Assembly (NCBI GenBank): GCA_029931535.1
Contig: JAQPZY010001684.1
Location: 3,225,001-3,289,000, forward strand
Length of the DNA stretch: 64,000 bases
Reading direction: 5' to 3'
DNA from: Margaritifera margaritifera
Lineage: Eukaryota > Mollusca > Bivalvia > Unionida > Margaritiferidae
The stretch's first letter is position 1. Every line of letters begins with the position of its first letter. The translations under genes were made by a program, and so were the position numbers. A model generated the notes under the pieces. The model did not search any database. It saw only the letters and a list, made by a program, of their open reading frames with translations, and was not told the DNA's origin. Shown piece by piece: positions 1 through 12,300 of this stretch.

Positions 1-1185
1 CACATGGGTAAGTGGTTCGCAGCCAAAGTGTTCTCCAGTTCCCTCTACCTCGAAAACCACCCGATGCCAATATCTGAGCAGTCAATGGTACCATATATGT
101 GTTGTTAGAACTTGTAGCATAATTGATGCAAGATAAACTTTCAACTTGTTTTTTAAATGTCCTTGTCAGCCTTTGTTTCACTTTCATATATGTGATACTC
201 TCAGCACTATATAGCCAGGACTGTGCTAATATGCAATTAGACTATATATAAATACAGAGATGTCATACAAATGGAACTGTAACCTCAAATGGAAATATAT
301 TCTCAACATTTTTTTTAGCAAGAAATTCAAATATAATCTCAATACTTTCAAATTATATAGTATTAATTATATGTTCACATGACTACTGTGTTATTTAAGT
401 TAATGTACCGACATCCTAATTTTTCTATGTGCAATACATACTCTGCATTTATCCAATGATAAACCCATGCTTGAAGATACGCCAACCCAAATTTGTGCTA
501 AGCTTTTACACATATTTACTAAAAATATCTTATACAATGCCCACCCCATAGCTTATCACAAATTTATTAGACTGGCCCCTTGGCCAGTGAAATACTATAA
601 CAACATCTAATAACATCACAAATGACATTATAGCATCATGTAAGATAAATCCATAATGAATGAGGATCCAAATGTATTTCAAAGTCATTTCACTACAGTA
701 TTCATCGTTTTGTCAAATAAAACCAAGATTTTTTGTCATGTGATAAAGAGAATCCTACATTTGTGATCATTTCAAAATGAAATTTGCGAAACATGTCTAA
801 TAATTTCATTTGAAATGAGCACTCATGAAAAATCCTCCATATGTAGGTAAAATCTAGATCCCTCAAAAAAAGTTTTGATGCACACCTGGGATGACTTGAA
901 TTGGTTTTTTGCTTGCACACCTGGGATAACTTGAGATTTTTTTTTAGCCTTGTTGATTTTTAATACTGCTCTTTCAAACTGATCCATGCAATCTGTTGGA
1001 GTTTCAAGCAATGAAAATTCTACTCTATTTGAAATCACGAAAATTCAGAAAGTTTTCAAGTAGAGAAACAAAAATTTATGAAATACATAAAGTTGTGAGT
1101 TTTTAACTTGATTCAAAGTAAGGTTACAAAATATAAATGCTTCCTAATTATCAGCTCAAGATAAAGTTTAGTGGTGTGAATGTTA
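1..1185. other. Intronic DNA, nothing recognised
   Basis: AT-rich sequence inside the last visible intron of the beta-adaptin gene. Only short chance open frames are seen. A doubled motif at about 885-925 (CACCTGGGATAACTTGA and CACCTGGGATGACTTGA) is a small local duplication. Confidence 0.5.
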
Positions 1186-1187
1186 CA

Positions 1188-1502
1188 TGATCACATAATT
1201 ACAAATGTATGTGTTATGAAGAACATGACAACATACCTTAATGTAATTGTTATAACGAACATGATCACATAACTAACTACAAATGTATGTGTTATGAAGA
1301 AGCTGGTCACATAACTAATTATAAATGTAATTGTTATGAAGAACATGATCACATAACTAATTACAAATGTGTCATGAAGAATGTGATCACATAACTAATT
1401 ACAAATGTGTTATGAAAAACATGATCACATAACTAATTACCTATGTGTTATGAAGAACATGATCACATAACTAATTACAAATTTATGTGTTATGAAGAAC
1501 AT
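1188..1502. repeat. Minisatellite, about 42-bp unit
   Basis: About seven or eight decayed tandem copies built around GTTATGAAGAACATGATCAC and ATAACTAATTACAAATGT. The unit contains the partly palindromic core ATGATCACAT. It is non-coding and intronic. Confidence 0.85.
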
Positions 1503-2021
1503 TTCCAGAATTCAGGTGTAATCTAAACACATCTAGATCTACAAAGCTTCTTTGAAGTTATCTGTGAAACTTTATCTGTCCCTTGAAGACCTGGTGATTT
1601 TAAAGGTGTGTGTGTGTGTGTGTACATTTCGACAAGCTCAAAAAAAAAATAAAATAGGCAAAAGTGATTTCTTGTTGATAACATTTACTATTATTCATCA
1701 TTCAGTACAAAAGAATACATTTGTGTACATTGCCGCATTTCATGATATCCATGTAGGCAGATTGCATACACTTACCTGAATTACTAAAACAGCTTTTAAA
1801 ATCTCCATAGTTATGTGCAATCAATCTACAACCAATAATTGCTACATTTATACTTTAACAGTTATTAAATGAAAATGGAATGTTAAGCCAAGATAATTAG
1901 AAAAGATAACATCAGCAGCAATCCAATACTATCATGAATAAGACCATGAAAAAATAATTTTTTTCTAAACACAACAAACATATGCACACAATTACTGATA
2001 AAATAATATGCAACTACAGTC

Positions 2022-2230
2022 TATACTCGCTTTTAAGTCGAGTCCAACTGCAAACAACATAGACCCTGGTCTGCCATCGCATAATGCATCATCAGATCAG
2101 GGTCAATGCTGTTTGTTCTACTGATTACTCTAATAAACTGCACAGACCCAGATCTGCCAGTGCATTATGCGACAGCAGATATGGGTCTTTGTAGTTTGCA
2201 GTTTTACTGGACTTATAAGCGAGTATATAT
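2022..2230. mobile_element. Hairpin MITE, copy 1
   Basis: A miniature inverted-repeat element of about 208 bp. The ends (TATACTCGCTTTTAAGTCGA on the left, its near-complement ACTTATAAGCGAGTATATA on the right) pair. Inside are two further hairpins, each made of a GACCCTGATCTGCC-like arm, a GCATAATGCA loop and the complementary arm. Related copies occur at 3,325, 3,378, 15,184, 46,605, 57,370 and 60,200. It has no coding capacity; the superfamily is unknown. Confidence 0.85.
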
Positions 2231-3324
2231 GGTATTCTTACCAAATAAATACAAATATAATTGTAAGAATTATTGTAAATAATAATGTCCTTGTACACCA
2301 TGATAATACATCTATATGATCTTTAGATCTGAATTTTAAACTGATTGGCATTTCATACAAAATTTAAGTCCAAAGCCTTCAAAACAAACTGCACGCCGAT
2401 GTCTATCTAAATTGTTTTATTAATGCTTAGAAAATGTATCCAGTTTTTTCTGTGTCCAAGAAGGAACAAATCTTACACAAGTTTTTACTGACTTTTACAC
2501 TACAACTGATTGATAACTGCAACATGAAATATACAGTTAAAACATGAAACATACAGAGAGATCAAAAGATTAAATATTACCAAAATTTTCTTGAAACCTT
2601 GATGATGTAGGCATGTCAAATGCCATTACATATTAGGTATATTTGGTAATTTTTACTTCATTATGTAAGTAGTCTAGTACAGTACACCTCATAAATATGT
2701 AACAGAAAAAGAACAGCATATTTGTGTATGAAATGGACAAAGATTTAAAAACCCTATACATTCTTTAGTGAACAAGAAGTAGCATATGATCTTTATCCCA
2801 GTGTCTGATGTAAAGACCAAGATATCTCAAACACTATCCTTCTTTTTAAATTGCTATTCTAAGTCTAATCACAGGACTCCAGTAGTAGAAAATCCAGTTA
2901 TATTTCAAACTATACGAATACAATCCCAAAGTCAAAATCTGGTCATTAATTGTGAAGAATTGTTTCATAAGATCCATGAATTCCTGAATAGACATCCATT
3001 GCTCTTCCTTTCAGGGAAAGCTGAAATAGTATAGTAGAAACTTAAAAGTCAAGCATATCAAAGATTTCATACCCAAATAAACAATCATTTAAGTAACAAA
3101 TAATATTGTTATAATGACTTTTGATATAAAAACAAAATCAAAATTGATTAAAGAGACACTTGAGAAATGGTTGCAAAACTAAAGATGTGAAGCCTGTGCA
3201 ATTGTAACATGTTTCCATGGTGAATTCTGTATGAAACAAATGTTGGCAATACATAAATAACCAAGGAAAAATTCATAAAAAAACCATGACATGTTACATA
3301 TTTAATAAACACCATATATAATTG

Positions 3325-3592
3325 TTTATAAGTTGAGACTAACTGCACACAACATGGACCCTGATCTGTCATTGCATAATGTGCGTATGTACTTGCTTGT
3401 AAGTCGGGTCCAACTGCAAACATCACAGACCCTGATATGCCATTGCATAATGCACTGGCAGATCAGGGTCTGTGTTGTTTGTTCTACTGATTACTCCTAA
3501 CAAACTACACAGACTCAGATCTACTGGTGCATTATGCGACAGCAGATCTGGGTCTGTGCAGTTTGCAGTTGGACTCGACTTGTAAACGAGTA
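3325..3592. mobile_element. Hairpin MITE, partial copy plus full copy
   Basis: A partial copy (3,325-3,385) is followed directly by a full copy (about 3,378-3,592). The full copy shows the nested hairpins clearly: CAGACCCTGATATGCC pairs with GGCAGATCAGGGTCTG around a GCATAATGCA core, and the outer arms end in ACTCGACTTGTAAACGAGTA. A pogo-type MITE is inserted at its right end. Confidence 0.8.
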
Positions 3593-4887
3593 CAGTCCTA
3601 CCCGTTTATGTTGACATCCTCGGGCCCAAGGCAATATTGTCAACATAAGCGGATGTTGAGGTAAGTAGGGTGGGGGTGGGGGTGGGGGGTAAAAAAGCAA
3701 ATATCTCTTTGACTCGCATACCAAGTGAAATTTGTCTGTAAGGGATGACCTGTCATCAGCGAGTAGGATTTCCACTTTGAGAAAATAAACAAAGGAAATT
3801 TTGAGTAAATGAAGACAAAACCAGTGTGAAATACACTTGTATATTGACAACTTACATTTTTGTCACATTTGCGTAATAAAATCCATAATGCGTTAAGTAC
3901 ATTTATATGAAAAATCCAAAAATTCAAGTATAGGTCACATATTAGAAAATTCATGTATCTGTCACATCCTGTTAGAAAACATGTGTATGAAGAAATGGTA
4001 GTCCTCGTTTGATCTATATCCCAATGTCAACCAACACATGTGACTATACAATTCACTATGATATTCATTGTTGCCGTTAGTATGTGGCTGTGTAGTTCTT
4101 ATTTACATGCTACATGTACTTAAATTGGCCTAGATTTTGGTCTGCTCAGGCCAGGCAACAAATGTAATCATCTTACTGAGGCTACCAAGGGAATGAAGCT
4201 ATTCATAGGGAAATGAAAACCTGTCAACAAGTTATGAATTCTCTTTGATTGCAAAACATTCAATGACATTTTTTTAAAAAAAAGTCTTAATTAAGCACAA
4301 GTAGAATTTGCGTTTTATGCTGCCATTGGTAGCTATCGTAAGCATAAATAAAGTTACTTTTCTTCCTGCAGAAAAGGAAACTTTTACCTCACAATAAATG
4401 TGTTTCAATCATCGACCACTTTGGAAAATGCAACAATCGATCAGATTCCATTGCTTTTATTCAAGTTTGATGTAGACTTCCTTCGATGAAGGGTGCATTG
4501 TTTTTATTAAAGATTGTAGCCAGTTTGCTTTGATGAAGGGTGCGTGCGTTATTGAAGTTGCAGTCAAAGGCCAACTTTGCAGTACCAAACAAATGCCTGT
4601 GTTAATCTGATGGCAACATTAAAGCCTGGCATCAACATCAAATAATTGTAGAACAAAGTATGGGTCGGAACTGAAAGCTTGTCGACATAAATGATCAGAA
4701 AACAAAGACTTTGTTCAAGCTGGGACTTAGGGCTTCTGTCAACATATACATTTATTTGTTATCTCGACGTTGACAAAAAGCATGACAAATTTGGTAGTAA
4801 CAATAGACCAGGGGACCAGGACTTTGCTTTTAGTCAACATAGGCAGTTTGTCGACATAAGTTATGTTGATACAAGTGGGTAGGACTG
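3593..4887. mobile_element. Tc1/mariner-pogo type non-autonomous element
   Basis: A 1,295-bp element with ends CAGTCCTACCC and GGGTAGGACTG flanked by TA dinucleotides, as expected for the Tc1/mariner/pogo superfamily. Subterminal motifs such as TTATGTTGACA and GTCGACATAA recur in both orientations near each end, typical of pogo/Tigger ends. No transposase frame survives. The left boundary coincides with the right end of a hairpin MITE. Confidence 0.7.
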
Positions 4888-5041
4888 TATATATGGTTCA
4901 TGCTTTTAAAAATATTCAAATTACAATTGTACAACAGAAAATATACAATTCACTATAATTAAGAATATTCAGCATGAAATATATTTCCTTTCATACTAGC
5001 TGGAAATGGGTGAATGCAATAATAATAAAGCATGGTCTTAC

Positions 5042-5196
5042 AGTAAAATTGGGATTTCCAGGCTGTATCTTCAACTCAGCTAGAACCCAGATTCCATTTG
5101 TCAACTTCAGTGATTGGTACAACATGTCTTGACCTTCTACATTTCGCTTTGCTATTGTAAAGATGTTACTATTCCTTAATTTCTGGGAAACTGTAT
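5042..5196 (-). CDS. AP1B1: Beta-adaptin exon: ear platform, [13 protein letters not shown] to PGNPNFT
   Basis: A 155-nt exon: [20 protein letters not shown], then [19 protein letters not shown], nearly identical to vertebrates. The acceptor is TTTCAG and the donor ACT|GTAAGA. The final coding exon was not found between 1 and 5,041, so it lies left of the window. Confidence 0.96.
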
Positions 5197-8100
5197 CTGA
5201 AATAAACAGGAACCAAATGTTAATCAGAATTTGTTAACATAACCATTCCACAATCAATTGGAATCAATACAAGACAGTTGTGTGATGTTACGATGTCAAC
5301 AATAAACAAAATGAAGATATGCAAGAAACCAAATTTAATGGAAGGGCCTTATGGATGTGTTTTTTTGAGGATGACTCTTTATGCGAGATAAAGCCAATTT
5401 TTTAGTAAATTATGTTTCTCAGATAATACTTACCTGATCACATTACATTACATTGGATAACTTTCTTTGCTACCTCCGAATCCAGCCCTTCCGGAAAGAC
5501 GGAAAAACATCTTTCTGTCTATATATTATATATACAAAGGGAAGCAACTCCTACAGGTTAACTCCCCTTTCTACCTGCTACCAGTTTTTTACTTGAGCGA
5601 CACTTTAAAGGATACTTGCATTGCAGGGAAGGGTGGGAGGGATTATTTGCAATGTGATCAGGTAAGTATTATTGGAGAAACATAATTTACAAAAAAATTT
5701 GCTTTCTTCATCAAATACATTACCTGATCACATTATATTATGAGAATAGGTAATAGGAGGAAAAGCTGAGCATCCTACCTCTACCTGTGTCACTCAGTAG
5801 GAGCATGATTGCTCTACTAAAAGGATGAACTTCTCCTAATGTTAGTTTAGCACAACAAGAGACAATTTTGTTTATACATGTGCATGGGAGATTCCATGGG
5901 ATTCTGCACTTGATTATTTCCTTACCATCAAAAGTTTCCCAGGCGGAATCCAGCGAAAGTGTCAAATTCGTGTTTGGGTCAAAGGTCATGCTTTCATGAA
6001 TGGGGAGTGGTCACTGTCTATGCAGCTACCACTAACCCAACGAGATTCAGTTCTCTCCTTAGTGAGGCCATGTCATGCAAATGGAAACTAGAGAAGGCAG
6101 ACTGAGCGTGCCAATCAGCTGACTCCGCTGTCCCGAATTGACATTACATTCAAGGCCAGGCTCATGGATGTCGCTCATATTTCGTGAGCTGAAATTTTCA
6201 ATAGTGTACCTGATCCTGTGAGAGTTCAGAGTACACTGATTTAACAACTCCCTTTAGCCAAGCGACCAGTGCTTGTGGGGTTATGTCTTGCATTCCTACC
6301 TTCAGCAGTAGGAATAGTCTTTCACAGTTGATGCAGATATTGTCCGTGTGTCTCAGGTAACATCTGAGGGTATGTACAGGGTACTGCATCTTTGCTTCTC
6401 TTGACAGATCAATCAAGGAGAGGGAACGAATAGTTATTGTTGATTGACTAGTGACAGCAAGCTGTTCTTAGGAAGGAACTAGGTTGTGTCATTAGAACAA
6501 ATGAACCATCAGAATGGTACTGCATGTAGTTCAGATCTATGGATATTGTATGTAACTTACTCACTCTGCATGTTGAAGTTAGCGTTATCATAAATTGCAA
6601 GTCATGTATGACAGCTGCTTCAGTGTGTGTGTGTTTGGGGGGGGGGGGGACGGTGACTCAAACTTTGACGAGGTTGGCCATGTCAAGCCGCAGGGGAGAT
6701 TCAATTGCGAATCATCTTTTCCATGAAGTCTGAACATGTCTGAGATCATGGAACAGTATCCCCTGATTGTGATAGGGGCTAACTTCTTGTCTTCAAAGAG
6801 AAAGAAAGAAGTTCACCATTAGGGATTGGACGCTGAGATTGGTGTGTCTTCATTGATGTGACATTAGTCATTGACAACACACAATTTCCCTTGTATGTCC
6901 TCAAAGAGGAGGATCTTCAGCTGTGACGATCCTCTCCAGGATTGAAGCTCCAAACTCCTTTTTAGTCAGTACATCCCTGAAAGGAGCTAGGAGTAAGGAG
7001 AAGTTTGTTTGACATAGATGGATTAGTGGCAATCTCGACTGCTTGAGTGGAGTGGAGGTTGCTATGACTCTTCTGGGGACATCTGACACTAAATTGAGCA
7101 CATCATTGATCCAGGGTGTTTCATCTTAGTGGAGCAGGCAGAGCTATTGCAGTCTGTGCCCCTTCTTAACTGTTTTCACAATCAAAACTGGAAGAGTGAA
7201 GGTGTGTGCCCATATTACGTCCCAGCCGATTAAAACACCATGTACAGCCCATGCTTCTGGGGTCATGGAAAAATGAAAAAAAAATGTCAATCATCGGTTG
7301 GCCCTAAGGGGCACAGATCTGATGGAAGGTTCCTGGAGGGACAACTCTGTATAAAGCAGTTGCTAATGAGATGGTCAGGACATTGAGCCAGCCAGGAATG
7401 TGTTGGAGTTGAATATTACCTGATATTGGGAGTACATGTACCCATGTACATTGATTATCCCCCCTGAAGATTGTTCATGTCGTTAACCAAAAACCATACT
7501 TACCGAATGGTTTTGTAGTGTGTCATCCAGGTACGACACCTTCTCTGTGGAGAACGTCCTGAACTGAGTTCCTTGATGAAGGTAGGATGATGAAAGTGGA
7601 GGGGTTCGGATAACGAAATCCGGAGAGCCTCTGACATGGTTTGGATCACCCATCGATTTGCGAGAATGGTTGGTCCAAATCCAATTAAAAGGGAGTAGTC
7701 TTGTACCTCAGGTGGGTTGCCAGAGGGCATGTGTTATGGTGTGTCACTAACGATTGATGGAAGGCCTGGGGGAAAGAGAAACTGTGTTCCTCTCTCTCCT
7801 CTCCCTGCCTGACTGTGGAAATAGGGGCATATGACTGCCTATAATTCACTTGGCCAGGAGAAAAAAGAAAAATCTGCCGTTGTTGAGAACCGCCACTGTG
7901 AATTCTCTGGCGACAATTGTCCCTTCTCTTATATGTACCCATCCATACCATATTGGTCAAATTGCAAATCTTCATGTTCAGCTCGTTTTTCTTAATATTG
8001 TCATGGATGGACAGAATAAATGATTGCAAGCCCTCATGCCTCACTGGTGGGGTCCTAGGCTTATCCCCAGTGGGATTACAATATATAAACACCATTTCTA

Positions 8101-9282
8101 CTCGTTGACTTATCAACAACAAAGCCTTTCGAGTCATATTGATCATCTGTGATTCCAAGGCCTGATTGGAATTGCTGGTGCTTTCTACTGTATAGATGGA
8201 TACAGTATGTTTTGGCGCTGTTTCTGCATCTGCATGGGGGTAGAGAGGGCATCGTGGCATCACCCACGAGACTAATCAACAATTCTACTGCATTGACAGA
8301 TACAGTATATTCTGGGGTTATTTTGTGTCTTCATGGTGAGTAGAGAGGGCATCTCAACATCACCCATAGGATACAGTATGTTGTGGTGCTATTCTGCATC
8401 TTCATGGGGGGTGGAGAGGGAATCTCTACATCAACCATGAGACTAATCAAGGATTCTACTGTATTGACGTATACAGTATGTTCCGGTGCTGTTTCTGCAT
8501 CTGCATGAGAGGTACAGAGAGTATCTTGACATCCCCCATGAGACTAATCAACGATTTGGATGCGAGGCGTATGTTATGATGTATTGGAGTGTGCTCATTT
8601 TTGCAGCCCTTGAACTGCTTTTTCAAAATGCTAAACCAAGTATTTTCGTACCCAAGCAATTGCATGCATAGACATGTCTTGTGGCCATCCTCCATGACCT
8701 TAAATCATTTACACTTCTTGCACTTGGTTGTCATCTCTGTAATGAAGATGAGGAATAAACAAGTGCATACAATATATATATTTTACCGATCGAAATCACA
8801 TGTGACTATAACAAATGGTACGATAATTCCAAAAATATGAATTCACCGGAATGCACAAGAATGTTGTATGCACCATATAAAACAAAATTTTGTCTTGCTA
8901 TACCATTGAAAAAGAAATGTGGATTAAATTTAAGTTATAGAAGTTATAGAATTTACCTGGATTGTCTGGGGGACATCTTAGGTGGCGCTCTACACCATTT
9001 TTGTCAGCTATGTGCTTAGATCATGTACAATTTCCACAAGTACAATATGTAAAGAAATTTCAGCCACAGTACATGAAAATAACATTCTCTTCATTGTACA
9101 TGTTGCAAATTCAAACAACTTCACCTTACACTCTCTCAGAAGTACATAATATCTGTAGAGCGTCTCCTTACAGCATAGCTAGCGAAAGTAAAAACTGGTA
9201 TAAACCAGTTATAATGGTAGCCATCTAGCATGTAGAAAGGGGAGTTAACCTGTAAGAGTTGCTTCTCTTTGTGTGCATGCTT

Positions 9283-9313
<31 letters not shown>

Positions 9314-12300
9314 ACAATATATATATATATAGACAGAAAGACGTTATTCCGTCTTTCCGGGAGAATTGGATTCAGAGATAGCAAAGAAAGTTATCCAATG
9401 ATGTGACATAATGTGATCAGGTAATGTATTTGATAGAGAAAGAGGTATGTACTGAAACCAATCTCAAGGATGGGTCAGTTTTGTCCTTGAGGATGCATCT
9501 TTATAAGAGATCAAGAGATATGCATTGAAACCAATCTCAACAATGGGTCAATGTTGTACTTGATGATGCATCTTTGTGAGAGATCAAGAGACATGTACTG
9601 ATATCAATAACATGGGTCAGTTTTGTTCATGAGGATACATCTTTATGAGAGATCAAGAGATATGTACTGAAACCAAATCTAATGGAAGGGCCTTATAGAT
9701 TCATTTTATGAGAGATCAAGAGATATGTACTGAAACCAAATCTAATGGAAGTACCTTAAGGATTTATTTTATGAGAGATCAAGAGATATGTACAGAAACC
9801 AATCTCAAGGATGGGTCAGTTTTGTCATTGAGAATGCATCTTTATAAGAGATCAAGAGATATGTACTGAAACCAATCTCAAGGGATGAGTCAATGTTGTC
9901 CTTGATGATACATCTTTATGACAGATCATGATATCTACTGAAACAAATCTCAAGGATAGGCCAATGTTGTCCTTGACGATACATCTTTACAACAGATCAT
10001 GATATGTACTGAAATCAATCTCAAGGATGGGTCAGTGTTGTCCTTGAGGATGCATCTTTATGAGAGACCAAGATGTATGTAATGCAATCAATCTCAAGGA
10101 TAGTTTAGTACTATCCTTGAGGATGCATCTTTATGAGAGATCAAGAGATGCATCTTTATGAGAGATCAAGAAATATGTACTGAAACAAATCTCAGGATTG
10201 GTCCGTGTTGTCTTTGAGGATCCATCTTTATAAAATATAAAGAAATATGTACTGAAACTAATCTCAAGGATGGATCAGTATTGTCCTTGAGGATGCATCT
10301 TTATGAGAGATATAGAGAATCTTGAATGAATAATGATTTAAAACTGAATTTATGAAACGTGTTGAATAATTTTCAGCTTATTGCAAGCCTTGGCAGGCAA
10401 AAGGAGGAAACTATTAAAAAAGTTTCATAAATTCAATATTAGATCAGTAACCATTTAAGATTCTATTTATCACATAGTTTTTATTTAGAGTGGAAATAGT
10501 CTAGATAGAAAGAAGAACAAATAATTTTTGGCATTTCATTAAATTCTGGCTCAGATCCTGCACCTTTCAAATCTTGTGCATGAAAAATAGACCCAGACGC
10601 GAGTTGAAGCAATATTGCACAATTGAATATCTAATAACATTTAAAAGTAGATTTTTGTTTACAAATTACAATTTAAAAAGCAAATGTCCTTCCAATCAAT
10701 AGAAAATTTGACACGGTCATCATTTTTCAAAACTGGATCTCCGATGGAAATTCCTGTGTGATGTCACAAAGTTTACTCAGGTCATCTGGAGTAGTTGTGG
10801 TACGATAAAAATGGACTTCAATGAAACTGTTTTCAACATTTCCACTTAAAAGTGTGTTGATTCCACCATGGACATTCATCCCAGATGCAGTACTGGATAT
10901 GCCAGAAGAAATATTTGTCAACATTTTTTTCTTAAGAGAGGTTAGTTTATTTACTCCTACAGGTTGGTATTGAAACCATTCTTGTCCTGGGGGTGGGGTG
11001 CAAGATCCATACCATGTGGTAGCAGTAATGTAAAGGTGACAGTCTGCATTACAATACGCTGGCAGGCATTTCTCTGCACAGACTCAGCATGTTCATGTTG
11101 TACAGCGTACAGGATTTTCTCAGTTCTCCCACAATTTCCGTTTAACTATGCGAACGTTTACTTGTGTCCGAGTTTTCATTTGGCATTCAGAGAATTCTAT
11201 GTAGGATAAATGGGCCATATTCCAACCTACGTAGCTACAACTGTGCATTTCCTGTGACAGTCGCCTGTTTTTTTTCCAATATCCATTTGGCTACTGACTG
11301 AAAGATGGCCACCATATTGTTAATAGTAATAGTAAAATAAAGTGGTTCCAAAAGGCATGGCAAGGAAAATTCCCCATTGTCACAGCGAGTCAATAATGAG
11401 AACAATGTGCAAGAATTAATGATACATTAACATGTTGATATATCAAAAATAATAAACCACAAACACTGTATGTAAAGTGTACCAACTATGCAATAACAAA
11501 AGATACGTACTGAAACCAATCTCAAGGATGGGTCAGTATTGTCCTTGAAGATACATCTTTATGAGAGATCAATTGTTATGTACTAAAACTAATATCAAGG
11601 ATGGATCAGTGTTGTCCTTGGGGATACATCTTTACGAGAGATCAAGAGTTATGTGCTGAAGCCTACCTCAAGGAAGGGTCAGTACTATCCATGAGGATGC
11701 ATAAAGTATAGGAGATCAAGAGATTTGTATTGAAACCAATCTCAAGGATGGATCAGTGTTTGTCACTGAGGATACATCTTTACATATGTGCAAACATTGC
11801 TCATATCATAAAAAGAGGATCCTAATTAATACTCACAAGTATTTCAAATTAACTTTAATAAAATAAATGTGTTGAAGAACGTTTGTCCTTTGCAAGTGTT
11901 TGTAAGAAATTTTTTTAAAATTAGTCAACAAAAGTCACACATTTCATTTAATACGAGCATAAATGTAATATTCTGTTCATTACATGGCAAAAAAACATTT
12001 TATTAAATAAAAGTCTTAGAACAACGTAGTGAAATGACTTTAGAAGTACATTTGACTGCCTTAGATTTTATGCCTTTGCTTTGTATTAGAGCTGAAATGA
12101 ATAACCAAACTTTCAAATCAGAATACTTTTTTGCAAATATTCAAACAGAAAATTGGTATTGAAATATGTTTGTTTACATAGCGAGTTTGGTAGTATTTAT
12201 TAAAAGAAACACAAGGCAAAATGTAACATATGCTTTGCTGAATTAGTTTACAAGTTTACAACCTCAATCCTGCTAAATCACCTGAGTCATAAACTCACAA

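Noticed and set aside
3521..3954. Two overlapping minus-strand frames of about 105 codons
   Set aside because: They run across the junction of two MITEs and a G/C-run; no protein family signal.
1..5041. Last coding exon of beta-adaptin
   Set aside because: Searched the minus strand for the expected LSLKCRAPEVS-type sequence and a following stop; nothing matched, so it is taken to be outside the window.
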